Shown one piece after another: positions 50,107-58,960 of a DNA stretch of 64,000 nucleotides. Origin of the DNA: Deltaproteobacteria bacterium (lineage in GTDB: Bacteria; Desulfobacterota; Syntrophobacteria; Syntrophobacterales; Syntrophobacteraceae); the NCBI GenBank assembly GCA_021777755.1, contig JAJYDE010000007.1, positions 56,398 to 120,397 of the forward strand, given 5' to 3'. Within the stretch, counting starts at the first letter, position 1; every line of letters starts with the position of its first letter. The notes under the pieces were generated by a model. That model made no database searches. It saw only the letters and a list, made by a program, of their open reading frames with translations, and was not told the DNA's origin. The translations under genes and the position numbers were made by a program.

Positions 50107-50850
50107 ATGTCAGTTTCAGCAGTGAACGGCACCGATCCGCTTTACTCGGATTACCTTTCGATGGCCCAACAGTCATCTTCCGGCGGTACGAACTCAAACA
50201 CCCAGGTATCGGGGAGTCAGTCGGACTCGGGAGGAAATGATACGCTAATGCAAAGCATCATACAGGCGTTCAGCCAGATGGGGATTTCGATGCCGCCTCA
50301 GTTCAGCGCGCAGCAACCGAACTCGAACCCGGCTTCCAGCAATTCCATCACCTCCACCGGGTCCGCCACATCCTCATCCTCATCCACATCCACATCCACA
50401 TCCACAAACCCGATCGGTTCGGCTCACCATTCCAGACACGCGCTCGGGAAATTTCTGCATGACCTTTTTTCGGCCGTAGAGTCGGAATCTGATTCGGGTG
50501 GCAGTTCATCCTCTTCCGCTTCTTCCGCGGCAACGTCCTCCTACTCAAACTTTTCGAGCAAGCTTGAACAGTTGATTTCGCAGTTGGGGACAGATTCCGG
50601 CAGTTCATCGGCTTCCGCAACCTCCTCTACGAGTGGTACCCTGAACACGCTCCAATCGGATTTCAACAACCTGGTTTCGACGCTTTCAGGCAATAGCTCA
50701 TCAAATAGTGGGAGTAGTGTATCCGGCAGCACGAGCGACACGTCAGCCGGCAACACGAATCTTTCGACTTTTCTCCAGGATGTACTGAGCAACATGGGAA
50801 CTTCATCGTCCACGTGGGCGACCGGGAACTTTATGAATCTGTATTCTTGA
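50107..50850 (+). CDS. Ser/Thr/Asn-rich low-complexity protein
   Basis: 247 residues with long runs of Ser, Thr, Gly and Asn and no cysteine. A few ordered islands stand out: TLMQSIIQAFSQMGISMPPQ, HSRHALGKFLHDLFSAVESE, and two similar amphipathic helices (FSSKLEQLISQLG and LSTFLQDVLSNMG). No signal peptide is visible. A hexanucleotide repeat codes for Ser-Thr pairs. Function is unknown. The ribosome site AAAGGACA is good. It shares a MSxS opening and a DP...MA-Q pattern with the small protein at 51492, hinting at a common family (inference). Confidence 0.75.
   Translation: MSVSAVNGTDPLYSDYLSMAQQSSSGGTNSNTQVSGSQSDSGGNDTLMQSIIQAFSQMGISMPPQFSAQQPNSNPASSNSITSTGSATSSSSSTSTSTSTNPIGSAHHSRHALGKFLHDLFSAVESESDSGGSSSSSASSAATSSYSNFSSKLEQLISQLGTDSGSSSASATSSTSGTLNTLQSDFNNLVSTLSGNSSSNSGSSVSGSTSDTSAGNTNLSTFLQDVLSNMGTSSSTWATGNFMNLYS
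50371..50406 (+). repeat. Hexanucleotide tandem repeat inside the Ser-rich gene
   Basis: Two copies of TCCTCA are followed by four of TCCACA, coding for Ser-Ser and Ser-Thr pairs. As six is a multiple of three, copy-number change alters protein length without a frameshift. Confidence 0.8.
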
Positions 50851-51051
50851 ATGATCGACCTCTGGCATGGCCGTATCTGGCTTGTCCTCGGGAAGGTTGA
50901 AGTATAAACGCGCCTTTGCAAAAGAAATCCCTTGTGGCTTTGCTCTTGAAGCGAGACGAGACCTATTGCATGGCCAAGAACCGGGAGAGCGCCATTTCGA
51001 TCTTGCCACCCTCAGTCAAGTGACCATGCCCTGGCCGGAGGTGGTGTCGTG

Positions 51052-51255
51052 ATGACGGAGAGCACGATGGTGTCCAAAGTGGGAGAGTGTCTCCGGCACA
51101 GGCGCAAGCTTGGCTACCGATTGAAGACGGGAGAAGCTCTTTTGCGCGACTTAGCTCAATACGTCGCCAGGGAAGGCCGTGGCGCCCATCTGACCACCGA
51201 TGTGGCGCTGAGATGGGTCCGGGTCCCGAAGAACGCCCCCCGCTCCACTTGGTGA
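51052..51255 (+). pseudogene. Tyrosine recombinase remnant (N-terminal part)
   Basis: A 67-residue frame beginning MTESTMVSKVGECLRHRRKL and continuing GYRLKTGEALLRDLAQYVAR and HLTTDVALRWVRVP. This is the SAM-like DNA-binding N-terminus of XerD/phage-type integrases. A TGA follows the TW dipeptide where the family continues; only VRSL survives in frame after it. No catalytic domain is found downstream. The start overlaps the stop of a short upstream frame (TGATG), as in tandem-recombinase (RIT-like) elements, so this may be one member of a lost set. Confidence 0.65.
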
Positions 51256-51491
51256 GAATGCCGCAATCCGGTTCGTTCTCTCCATCAGAGGATGGGAAGC
51301 GTCGATTTTGGTTTTCAGCCCTGCTTCAGCAATTTGAATGGTGAATTATTCGGGCGCCATTTGATGTGCAAAACCCTGTAACCTGATGGCCAGGGAAAAT
51401 AATTTAATGGTTCTCTGCAAATGTGCCGACCTATCAAACGCGAGGAAGATTGTGAGACATCATCCGCACTTTCGTGAAGGAGGGTAATCAA

Positions 51492-51857
51492 ATGAGCATT
51501 TCCGGGATAGGTTCGGCAACAGGCGTTCAAGTGGATCCCACACAGATGGCGGAGCAACAGAATGGCGGCAACGCGCCCAAAGCGGCTTCGACTGCTCCCG
51601 CGAATTCGACGGATTCGGCATTGACGGGGGGCCAGTCTTCCCAGACTGGCCAGTCCAGCCAGTCCACTACGACCCAAATTCAAACGTATGCGAACCAGGG
51701 TCTTACAGCCGCTCAAATCGCACAGATGTTGGGAATGTCAGTCCTCACCGTCGAGCAAGATGCGCAGGCGGCGGGGATAAGCCTGAGTAACGGCAATTCA
51801 ACTCCCGCACAGAGCGGAAATCCCGCCGTTGGTAACAACATCAATACAACGGCATAG
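51492..51857 (+). CDS. Small Gln/Ser-rich protein with HTH-like segment
   Basis: 121 residues with an excellent AAGGAGGG ribosome site before the ATG. The middle segment GLTAAQIAQMLGMSVLTVEQ reads like a sigma-4/MerR-type helix-turn-helix, flanked by Ser, Gln, Thr and Asn-rich linkers. No signal peptide or cysteine. Function is unknown. Its N-terminus resembles that of the Ser-rich protein upstream. It sits in the accessory stretch between the recombinase remnant and the broken higB. Confidence 0.65.
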   Translation: MSISGIGSATGVQVDPTQMAEQQNGGNAPKAASTAPANSTDSALTGGQSSQTGQSSQSTTTQIQTYANQGLTAAQIAQMLGMSVLTVEQDAQAAGISLSNGNSTPAQSGNPAVGNNINTTA

Positions 51858-52047
51858 TCGCGCTATCCTGTGGGTCACAGATTCCGACATTTACAGGGGT
51901 CATCGGGCTGCCCCGGGGAATCCTTCCCTGGGCTCCCCGACAGCGCGTGGGGCCTTGGACGGCCCCGCCTGGTCAACCAGTTCCAACAGGAGTTCCGGGG
52001 GTTGCGCCTTCCTCGGCAATTTAATATGTAAAATAAATGGCTTAACC

Positions 52048-52313
52048 TTGTCATGCGAAGGACCGCGGCGGTTCTTCGTGGACGATGACGGTAGCAAATT
52101 GCCGTCCGGAATGTTGACGAGGATCGCGGTTATTCTTTCGACCCTTCACGCCGCGCAGGAGATCGAAGGCAGAACGTGCCGACTTTCCGCCCGCATAGCC
52201 TCAAGGGAGATCTGAAAGGCTTTTACGCTGTGACTGTCCGCGCGAATTGGTGGATCATTTTCCGCTTTGAAGACGGAGACTCTTTCAACGGGGATTTTGT
52301 CGATTATCATTGA
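52048..52313 (+). pseudogene. higB: Frameshifted HigB/RelE-type toxin
   Basis: Two frames together give a HigB-like toxin. The first (from about 52048) reads CEGPRRFFVDDDGSKLP and RIAVILSTLHAAQEIEG. The second (about 52170 to the TGA at 52311) reads TFRPHSLKGDLKGFYAVTVR, ANWWIIFRFEDGD and DFVDYH. The HSLKGDLKG, the NW.I.FRFEDGD and the terminal VDYH are the HigB signatures. A single-base change near 52165-52170 would join them. The toxin is therefore predicted inactive, unless the shift is a sequencing error. The start codon is uncertain (TTG). higA begins 13 bases downstream. Confidence 0.7.
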
Positions 52314-52326
52314 AAGAGGCAAAACC

Positions 52327-52593
52327 ATGGAGATGAAAAACCCTGTACACCAGGGTCTTCTCGTCAGGGAGTGCCTTGACGACCTTGGCTTGAGTGTTGC
52401 CGAAGCGGCCGAGGTGCTGGGCATCACCCGCCAGCAGCTTTATAACGTGATTGCCGGACGCGGCAACGTCACGACTGAAATGGCTATTGGCTTCGAAAAG
52501 GCTTTTGGCGGTACGGCGGACACGTGGTGCGGGATGCGGATGAACCACGACCTTGCCCGGATGTGCAAACGCGCGAGCAGTATCGCCGTTTAG
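52327..52593 (+). CDS. higA: HigA-family antitoxin (XRE helix-turn-helix)
   Basis: 88 residues, from an ATG with an AGAGG ribosome site 13 bases after the toxin stop. The family opening HQGLLVRECLDDLGLSVAEA is followed by the HTH AAEVLGITRQQLYNVIAGRG and by TTEMAIGFEKAFGGTADTWC, all typical of HigA. It should bind its own operator and neutralise HigB. With the toxin gene broken it may persist as an orphan antitoxin or regulator (inference). Confidence 0.88.
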   Translation: MEMKNPVHQGLLVRECLDDLGLSVAEAAEVLGITRQQLYNVIAGRGNVTTEMAIGFEKAFGGTADTWCGMRMNHDLARMCKRASSIAV

Positions 52594-52867
52594 CGGTTGG
52601 CGCCCAAAGTTGCCTAATCTTGTAGCCGATCGAAAACAGCTCACCGAAATCGAGTTTGACCGGCTCATTGCCGCGACCAAGAGCGCGAGGAACGAAGCCC
52701 GCGGGAAAATAGGGGTTCCCGGTCACCAGTTCCCGGAGAAACTGCTCGATTCGACCTTCGGGTTTTTCCCCGACGATCGGTTGACCGTACGGATCAGGTT
52801 TGCCGCTTCGCAGGCTTTCTCCCATCCATCGGTCTTATCGAGCTGGAAAGCGATGGAAACACCAAGC
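52594..52867. other. Stretch between higA and the DUF504 gene
   Basis: No recognised gene. A minus-strand frame from 52825 (GKPDPYGQPIVGEKPEGRIE and onward) has reasonable amino-acid composition but runs into higA and matches nothing I know. Confidence 0.35.
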
Positions 52868-53122
52868 TCAACCCGCTCTGTTCCAAATAAGAATTCCGTC
52901 CCGGAAAACCTGCCTTATCCGGTGGAACGGGATCGCCGGCCTGTCACCGCTTTCATCTTCAAACCGAAACGAGAATTGGTCCCCCGGCTCAAAATGGACT
53001 CTGGCGAAAGGAATGCGAATGATCCTTTTCCCGGGGTGGTCCTCGTATCCGATTTCAAAATAACCGGTTCCGAATTCTTTGTCCCACCGAATTCTGTTCA
53101 ATAGCCGATGTATGGGGATCAT
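52868..53122 (-). CDS. DUF504-family (UPF0248) small protein
   Basis: 84 residues. The opening IPIHRLLNRIRWDKEFGTGY and the later IPFARVHF, FSFRFEDESGDRPAIPFHRI and DGILIW are the characteristic DUF504 pattern. The function is unknown. A TATAAT at 53128-53133 lies only 5 bases before the ATG; if used as a -10 box, the transcript would be nearly leaderless. It sits in the accessory stretch on the strand opposite higA. Confidence 0.78.
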   Translation of the reverse strand: MIPIHRLLNRIRWDKEFGTGYFEIGYEDHPGKRIIRIPFARVHFEPGDQFSFRFEDESGDRPAIPFHRIRQVFRDGILIWNRAG

Positions 53123-53203
53123 AAGGTATTATAGCGAGGATGCGAAGTTCCGTCTCGTGGCCTGCGATCCGATCCATTCAGCTCGAAAGATGTCATCTCG
53201 GCA

Positions 53204-53359
53204 ATGAAAGAAGTCCTGTTGTCAGCCGACAAGGTCGGGCGCGCGGGATCGGTGCTCTCCGAAATGGCCCGCGAGTTGCGCGATCATGATCGGCGATCGG
53301 TCCGATTGGAAACGGTAATCGAGATTGCGAAAAACCAACCGCGTATTATTGAAAGATGA
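53204..53359 (+). CDS. Possible small ORF (51 residues)
   Basis: A 51-residue frame, with MARELRDHDRRSVRLETVIE followed by IAKNQPRIIER. The helical, charged HDRRxVRLET stretch looks protein-like, but I cannot name a family. No clear ribosome site is visible. It could be the tail of a decayed mobile-element gene. Confidence 0.3.
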   Translation: MKEVLLSADKVGRAGSVLSEMARELRDHDRRSVRLETVIEIAKNQPRIIER

Positions 53360-53383
53360 ACAGCGGGCGTCTTTTCATGAGGT

Positions 53384-54112
53384 TTAATTGGGGTAGACGT
53401 TTCCCGTTTCCAGGATGCACCATCCGTTGCGGGTCTTACCCAGAAGCAGATTGACCTGCCAGCCTTTGCGGCAATGGTCGGTTATCTCCTTGGGGACGCG
53501 CACCTCGACGATTCCGGAGGTGGCCATGCCGGAAAGAATCAGTATCCCGGGGTGAACCTGGTCGATGACGAAGTAGTCGTCCAACTCGGCTGTCCAGTAC
53601 CTGGGGGCATGGCTCTGGGCATATTCGTACATCAGCCTTGCAAGTCTTTCGGCGGCGGGAAGCTCTCTTGCCGCCTCGGCCGCAAGCCTTATGATCCGAT
53701 TGGCCGTTTCCTTTTCGATATGCCTGTTTTCTTCCAGCCACTTGGCCAGTTTTTTGGCGACAACTCCGGCCGATTGAAGCAGGGCCTCGGAAGCCATGAC
53801 TTTACGGATCATGAAATAGTTCAAAAAATTGGGCAGGGAGGAAGCAATCTTCTCGGGGCCGAAAATGAAACAGAACTCGAGGTTTTTTTGAAAATAGAGT
53901 TTTTCGTAGAGCGCCACGTCGGAGGAGCTGTCCAGCTCATGGTACCCATGTCCGTTAAGGCAATGGCGCAGAAGGTCTATAACCTCCTCGTACCGGTTGA
54001 AAGTCCTCTGTTTCAGCCGCTTTTGCTGGTCTTTCAGGAAAAGCGAAAGCACCTCGTCGATGCTGGGGTGTGAGACCCTTGGAAACTGGAGGACCTTTTT
54101 GCTTTCATTCAT
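53384..54112 (-). CDS. Conserved-looking hypothetical protein
   Basis: About 242 residues. KQRTFNRYEEVIDLLRHCLN near the N-terminus looks like a SAM-like fold of integrase type. LPNFLNYFMIRKVMASEALL follows, then AGVVAKKLAKWLEENRHIEK, all helical. The C-terminal 60 residues are a beta-rich module (GILILSGMATSGIVEVRVPK). No catalytic residues of a tyrosine recombinase are present. I recall similar uncharacterised proteins in anaerobes, without a function. An upstream ATG at 54127 lacks a ribosome site; the chosen one has GGTGG. Confidence 0.7.
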   Translation of the reverse strand: MNESKKVLQFPRVSHPSIDEVLSLFLKDQQKRLKQRTFNRYEEVIDLLRHCLNGHGYHELDSSSDVALYEKLYFQKNLEFCFIFGPEKIASSLPNFLNYFMIRKVMASEALLQSAGVVAKKLAKWLEENRHIEKETANRIIRLAAEAARELPAAERLARLMYEYAQSHAPRYWTAELDDYFVIDQVHPGILILSGMATSGIVEVRVPKEITDHCRKGWQVNLLLGKTRNGWCILETGNVYPN

Positions 54113-54356
54113 ATTTGTCGCCACCATAATACAGACGATACCCTTATATAAGCGTTGTGCGCAAAGGGCAACAGTTTTTCAGGTTTGCTTCGCAAAGCCT
54201 GAAAACCGGAATGCACCCTTCACATTCTCGCATCCTGGCAAGAAAAAAATTCAATCACGATCGCCTCATCTTCACTCGGCCGAGGGATCGACAAACGAGT
54301 TTGCCCAGCTTATACCACACTTTCGATTCGATTACCATGTTCGGAGCAAATTCGAC
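54113..54356. other. Intergenic region between the hypothetical gene and trpA
   Basis: No gene is seen. It contains the promoter region of the minus-strand hypothetical gene (TATATAAG near 54150) and A/T-rich patches. Confidence 0.4.
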
Positions 54357-54384
54357 GGGCGGGGCCGACCGATCGGCCCCGCCC
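54357..54384 (-). terminator. Perfect 12-bp hairpin after trpA
   Basis: GGGCGGGGCCGA pairs with TCGGCCCCGCCC around a CCGA loop, beginning 5 bases past the trpA stop. On the minus strand it is followed by GTCGAATTTG, a weak U-tract, so it is an imperfect intrinsic terminator that may also protect the 3' end. Confidence 0.6.
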
Positions 54385-54388
54385 GATG

Positions 54389-55213
54389 TTACACGTTTCC
54401 GGCCGGACGTTCCCCGCCGGTTTGCATCGCGTTTTTAAGCCTTGAGGCGAATTCGCCCACTTTCTCGGCGATATTTTTGTCCTGGAGGCCTGATTCCATG
54501 AGTCGTTCGAAAGCGCTTCCCACAACCACTCCGTCGGCGAAGCGAGCCACCCGGGCCGCATCCTCGGGCGTGGAGACGCCAAAGCCGACGCACACGGGAA
54601 GATCGCCGCAGCATTTTTTTAAATCCCGGGCCACCAAGGCCGTTTCCTCACTTTTCAACCCGCCGCTGCCGGTAATGCCGGTCATGGAGACCAGGTAGAT
54701 AAACCCGGAGGCTCCGGCGGCTATTCGGGCCATGCGGTCGGGCGGGGTCGTCGGGGCCACCAGTCGGATGAAATCGAGGCCGCCTTCCCAAAGATCGGTC
54801 AACTCGTCGGATTCTTCCGGGGGCAGATCCACCACCAGTGCTCCATCGGCGCCCGCGGCGATCGCGTCTTTGTAAAGCTTTTCGGCGCCATAGGCAAGTA
54901 TGGGATTATAATAGCTGAAAATAATTATGGGAGTGGAGCTGAACTCCCTTATCGCGCCGACCATTTCAAGCACCCGTTTCATGTTCATTCCCGCCTCGAT
55001 GGCCCGCGCGGAGGAACGCTGAATGACCGGGCCGTCGGCGGTCGGGTCGGAGAAGGGAACGCCAAGCTCGAGGAGGTCGACTCCCCGCAGGCACATTTGG
55101 CGGGTGATTTCCAGGGAGGTGGAAAAGTCCGGGTCGCCGGCCGTAATGAAGCCAACGAGCGCCTTTTCTCCCCTTTGGCGCAGCTTGTCGAAAGTTTCTC
55201 TTATTCTGCCCAT
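54389..55213 (-). CDS. trpA: Tryptophan synthase alpha chain
   Basis: Cleaves indole-3-glycerol phosphate to indole and glyceraldehyde-3-phosphate, channelling indole to TrpB. About 274 residues. [18 protein letters not shown] near residue 20 and [19 protein letters not shown] near 48 carry the catalytic Glu and Asp. The phosphate site [20 protein letters not shown] lies near 210. A GTG at 55225, overlapping the trpB stop, is an alternative start, but the ATG chosen has GAGGTGA at good distance. Last gene of the operon. Confidence 0.96.
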   Translation of the reverse strand: MGRIRETFDKLRQRGEKALVGFITAGDPDFSTSLEITRQMCLRGVDLLELGVPFSDPTADGPVIQRSSARAIEAGMNMKRVLEMVGAIREFSSTPIIIFSYYNPILAYGAEKLYKDAIAAGADGALVVDLPPEESDELTDLWEGGLDFIRLVAPTTPPDRMARIAAGASGFIYLVSMTGITGSGGLKSEETALVARDLKKCCGDLPVCVGFGVSTPEDAARVARFADGVVVGSAFERLMESGLQDKNIAEKVGEFASRLKNAMQTGGERPAGNV

Positions 55214-55221
55214 GTCTATTC

Positions 55222-56433
55222 TCACCTCGCTTTCAGCTTTTCGACGATTCCAAGGTCCTTGTCTCCCCGGCCGGACAGGTTCACGACGACCGTTTTTCCG
55301 GCGGGCATGCGGGCGGCTTCCACCAGGGCGCGGGCAACCGCGTGGGAACTCTCGAGGGCCGGGATGATCCCCTCGACGGCGCTAAGAAGGTGGAAGGCGT
55401 CAAGGGCTTCCTCGTCCACAACGGATTCGTAGCGCACGCGGCCGGAGTCTTTCAGCCAGGAATGCTCGGGGCCGACCCCGGGATAGTCAAGGCCTGCCGA
55501 TATGGAGTGAGCTTCGTTTATCTGCCCGTTTTCATCCTGAAGCACGTAGGATTTGGAGCCGTGCAAAACGCCCACCGAACCCGCGCCGAGAGTGGCGGCA
55601 TGTTTGCCCGTGTCGATGCCGCACCCGGCGGCTTCGACTCCCACCATGGCGCATCGTTCTTCGAGAAAAGGGTAGAAAAGGCCCATGGCGTTACTGCCTC
55701 CGCCAACACATGCGACAAGCAGATCGGGCATTGCGCCCTCGGCTTCCATGATCTGCGTTTTCGCCTCGTCCCCTATGACCCGCTGGAAATCTCGGACCAT
55801 GGCGGGGTAGGGGTGGGGGCCGGCAACGGAGCCGATTACGTAGAAGGTGTCGCGAACAGAGCCCACCCAGTAGCGCATCGCCTCGTTCATCGCATCCTTG
55901 AGGGTGCCTGTTCCGGAATCGACCGGGACGACCTCCGCTCCCAGCAGTTTCATTCGCTGAACGTTGGGGGCCTGGCGGGAGATGTCTTCGATTCCCATGA
56001 AAATCTTGCACTCCATGCCAAAGAGGGCCGCGGCGGTGGCCGTTGCCACTCCGTGCTGACCGGCGCCGGTTTCGGCGATCACCTTGGTTTTGCCCATCCA
56101 ACGGGCAAGGAGCGCCTGACCCAGAGTGTTATTGATCTTGTGGGCGCCCGTGTGGGCCAGATCCTCGCGTTTGAGATAGATCTTGGCCCCGCCGACCTTG
56201 GCGCTGAGGCGTGCGGCAAAGAAAAGCGGAGTGGGCCTTCCCGCATAGTTTTTCAGGAGCAATTCGAGTTCGGCCTGAAAGGAGGGCTCGGCGGATATGG
56301 TGTTGTAGGCCCGCTCCAGTTCGATCACCGCGGGCATGAGGGTTTCGGCCACGTAGCGGCCGCCGTACGGGCCAAAATGGCCCGCGGCATCGGGTAGAGA
56401 CGAAGTTTTCGTTTGGTTGGAAATCTCTTTCAT
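55222..56433 (-). CDS. trpB: Tryptophan synthase beta chain
   Basis: A PLP enzyme that condenses indole with serine. The 403 residues have the N-terminal [20 protein letters not shown]. The catalytic Lys lies in [19 protein letters not shown] near residue 96. The phosphate-binding loop [17 protein letters not shown] is near 240, and the C-terminal [10 protein letters not shown] is typical. This is the TrpB1 type that pairs with TrpA. The start overlaps the trpF stop by 4 bases. Confidence 0.97.
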   Translation of the reverse strand: MKEISNQTKTSSLPDAAGHFGPYGGRYVAETLMPAVIELERAYNTISAEPSFQAELELLLKNYAGRPTPLFFAARLSAKVGGAKIYLKREDLAHTGAHKINNTLGQALLARWMGKTKVIAETGAGQHGVATATAAALFGMECKIFMGIEDISRQAPNVQRMKLLGAEVVPVDSGTGTLKDAMNEAMRYWVGSVRDTFYVIGSVAGPHPYPAMVRDFQRVIGDEAKTQIMEAEGAMPDLLVACVGGGSNAMGLFYPFLEERCAMVGVEAAGCGIDTGKHAATLGAGSVGVLHGSKSYVLQDENGQINEAHSISAGLDYPGVGPEHSWLKDSGRVRYESVVDEEALDAFHLLSAVEGIIPALESSHAVARALVEAARMPAGKTVVVNLSGRGDKDLGIVEKLKAR

Positions 56434-57119
56434 TGGAATATCCTCCCCGGCGCAAAACCTGGTTTGGTATTTCGGACCGTTTCGATAAAAGCACGCACCT
56501 TGTCAATGTCCTTTCTACCCGGCGCCGATTCCACGCCGGAGCTTACGTCCACGGCGTCGGGGGCACCGAATTGGCCGATGGCCTCGCCGACGTTTTCAGG
56601 GTTTAGTCCTCCGGCCAGAATGGTGGGGCGCCCGGCAAGAAAAGCGCGGGCCGCACCCCATTGCCAGACGAGTCCGCTACCGCCGGGCGCGGCCTGTGAG
56701 CCGCCCTCGACAAGAAAAACACACGAGCGGTAATCTTTTGCCTCCGATACGAAAGGCTTTTTGTTGGCAAACAGGGCCTTGATGACCGATATCCCGGCCA
56801 TTTGGATCGCTTCCACCATGGCCGGCGGCTCGCAGCCATGGAGCTGGATATAGTCGAGGCGGCAATTTTGGGCCGTTTTCATCATTTCAAGAAAAGGCGC
56901 ATCGACAAAAAGACCTACCTTGCATATGTGCGGCGGCAGGTTGGCTCCGATGTCGCGCGCCACGGCGGCCGAAATATTTCGCGGGCTGGGCGGATAGAAG
57001 ACAAGCCCGATGGCGTCGGCGCCAGCTTGCGCGCAGGCGAGAGCTTCCTCCACCACGGTCAGGCCGCATATTTTGATTTGAGGAGAGCCCGGATTTTCGA
57101 TCATCCCGTTCTTATCCAT
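56430..57119 (-). CDS. trpF: Phosphoribosylanthranilate isomerase
   Basis: Performs the Amadori rearrangement in tryptophan synthesis. The 229 residues carry [20 protein letters not shown] with the catalytic Cys, [13 protein letters not shown] near residue 38, and the phosphate site [15 protein letters not shown]. The catalytic Asp is in [13 protein letters not shown] near 195. A GGAG ribosome site lies across the trpC stop. It is a separate gene and is not fused to trpC as in E. coli. Confidence 0.95.
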   Translation of the reverse strand: MDKNGMIENPGSPQIKICGLTVVEEALACAQAGADAIGLVFYPPSPRNISAAVARDIGANLPPHICKVGLFVDAPFLEMMKTAQNCRLDYIQLHGCEPPAMVEAIQMAGISVIKALFANKKPFVSEAKDYRSCVFLVEGGSQAAPGGSGLVWQWGAARAFLAGRPTILAGGLNPENVGEAIGQFGAPDAVDVSSGVESAPGRKDIDKVRAFIETVRNTKPGFAPGRIFQ

Positions 57120-57121
57120 TT

Positions 57122-57910
57122 CTATGCTCCGTGCAGGGCTTGAAGCAGCGCCGCGGGGTCTTCGGATCTCATGAGGCTTTCGCCGATGAGAAAGTTCCAG
57201 AGCCCGGCGTTAAGGAGCCGCTCGATGTCCGAGCGGGTGTGAATGCCGCTTTCGGCCACCAGCACCTGTCCGGGGGCGGCCTTTTGGCAAACGCGGATGG
57301 AGGTGGCGATGTCGGTGGTAAAGGTTGCCAGGTCGCGGTTGTTAATGCCTATGAGCTTTGCGCCCGAAAGGGAGGCGATTTCGAACTCGTGTTCGTTATG
57401 GGTCTCGACCAGGGCGTCCAGGCCGAGCGAGGCGCAGAGGGCCAGAAGATCTTTCAGCAGTTCGGGGGAAAGCGCCCGGACGATCAGAAGCAGGGCGTCG
57501 GCGCCCATCGCCGCGGACTGGTAGACCTGGTAGGAACTGATGATAAAGTCTTTTCTAAGAACCGGAAGGCGCGAGGCGGCCCGGACGTTTTCAAAATCCT
57601 CCGGTTGTGCGCCGAAATAATCCCGGTCGGTAAGCACCGAAACCGCAGCCGCGCCGCCTGCTTCGTACATCCGGGCATATTCGGCCGGATCGATCAGCTC
57701 CCGAATTTTTCCCTTCGAGGGCGAAGCGCGCTTGACTTCGGCTATGACATTCATCCCGGCGGGCCCGGGGCTGGAGAGGCCGCGCATGAAACCCCTTCGC
57801 CCGTTCGACTTCTCGGCTTGCGACCTGAGAAAATCTTCGGACGCATGTCTTGCCGCCTCTTTTACTTCTTCTTTCTTCCGCTCGATAATCCTGGAAAGAA
57901 AATCCGACAT
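57122..57910 (-). CDS. trpC: Indole-3-glycerol phosphate synthase
   Basis: Closes the indole ring. The 262 residues contain VIAEVKRASPSKGKI near residue 55 with the catalytic Lys, LRKDFIISSYQVYQSAAMGA near 116, and IGINNRDLATF near 187. VLVAESGIHTRSDIERLL holds the phosphate site. This ATG has an AGGATAAC site; a longer upstream frame overlaps trpD in another register and is rejected. About 40 bases separate it from trpD. Confidence 0.95.
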   Translation of the reverse strand: MSDFLSRIIERKKEEVKEAARHASEDFLRSQAEKSNGRRGFMRGLSSPGPAGMNVIAEVKRASPSKGKIRELIDPAEYARMYEAGGAAAVSVLTDRDYFGAQPEDFENVRAASRLPVLRKDFIISSYQVYQSAAMGADALLLIVRALSPELLKDLLALCASLGLDALVETHNEHEFEIASLSGAKLIGINNRDLATFTTDIATSIRVCQKAAPGQVLVAESGIHTRSDIERLLNAGLWNFLIGESLMRSEDPAALLQALHGA

Positions 57911-57950
57911 TCGAGTTATCCTGGTAAAGGGTGATGGGCAGATCGGTGCC

Positions 57951-58958
57951 TTAGTTGGTGAAGCGAACGAGCGCTTCGAGCTTCTGCCTGGCTTTTCCCT
58001 CGTCGATGGATCGGCCGGCCATCTCGATGCCCATGGCAAAATCGACGGCCGCTCCGGCAGCCACCAGGGCCGCTCCGGCATTTACCAGCACTACATCGCG
58101 CTTGGGTCCCTTTTCACCGTCCAGGATCTTGGAGGTGATTTCGGCGTTTTCGGAGGCGGTTCCTCCGGCCATGTCCGACTCTTTGGCGGTCCGGCCCAGG
58201 AGTTGTTCGGGTGTGATGTCGTAGGTGCGGATGAGGCCGTCCTTCAATTCGGACACCCGGGTGGGTGCGCAGACGCTGATTTCATCGAGCCCCTCGTGTC
58301 CGTGCACGACAAAAGCGCGCCTGGAGCCCAGCCGTTCGAGCGCCCTGGCAAACATTTCGGTCAGTTCCGGAGCATAGACGCCTATGAGCTGGCAGTTGGC
58401 CCCGGCCGGGTTTGTGAGCGGCCCGAGCATGTTGAAAATCGAGCGCACCCCCAGATCCTTTCGCGCTTTGGCGGCATGGCGCATGGCCCCGTGAAAGAGC
58501 GGAGCGAAAAGAAAGCCTATCCCGATCTGGCGAACGGCTTCTTCGACCACCTCCGGACCGGCTGAAAGGTTTACGCCCAGGGCTTCGAGCAAATCCGCGC
58601 TGCCGCACTTGCTGGTGATGGAGCGGTTGCCGTGTTTGGCCACGGTCACCCCGCAACCGGCCACAACGAAGGCCGAGGTGGTCGAAATGTTGAAAGTGCC
58701 CGAGGAGTCCCCGCCCGTGCCCACGGTATCGACCACCGTGTCGGCGTTTGTCTGGATTCTTGCGGCCTTGCGGCGCATGGCGCGCGCGGCCCCGACCAGT
58801 TCGATGAAGGTTTCGCCCTTGGTGGCAAGGGCGGCCAGAATGCCCCCGATTTGCGCCTCGCTGGCATTGCCCGACATGATCTCGCCAACAAGCCCGGCCA
58901 TTTCTTCTTCGTCGAGGTCCTTTCTTGCGATCAGGTTCTTAAGACTTTCGACTATCAT
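57951..58958 (-). CDS. trpD: Anthranilate phosphoribosyltransferase
   Basis: Adds phosphoribose to anthranilate. The 335 residues carry DTVGTGGDSSGTFNISTTSA near residue 80, the PRPP-binding glycine loop, and VAKHGNRSITSKCGSADLLE near 106. RSIFNMLGPLTNPAG near 165 is also diagnostic. The start is 2 bases after the trpG stop with a GGGAGGAC ribosome site. The gene is separate from trpG, unlike the fused enterobacterial form. Confidence 0.96.
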   Translation of the reverse strand: MIVESLKNLIARKDLDEEEMAGLVGEIMSGNASEAQIGGILAALATKGETFIELVGAARAMRRKAARIQTNADTVVDTVGTGGDSSGTFNISTTSAFVVAGCGVTVAKHGNRSITSKCGSADLLEALGVNLSAGPEVVEEAVRQIGIGFLFAPLFHGAMRHAAKARKDLGVRSIFNMLGPLTNPAGANCQLIGVYAPELTEMFARALERLGSRRAFVVHGHEGLDEISVCAPTRVSELKDGLIRTYDITPEQLLGRTAKESDMAGGTASENAEITSKILDGEKGPKRDVVLVNAGAALVAAGAAVDFAMGIEMAGRSIDEGKARQKLEALVRFTN

Positions 58959-58960
58959 GA

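Noticed and set aside
50371..50406. CRISPR-like repeats
   Set aside because: Uninterrupted hexanucleotide repeats within a coding frame, without spacers.
52484..52825. Minus-strand open frame of 113 codons
   Set aside because: Reasonable composition but overlaps higA, lacks a ribosome site and resembles nothing I know.
55342..56397. Plus-strand open frame of 351 codons opposite trpB
   Set aside because: Shadow of trpB; His/Gly-rich translation without motifs.
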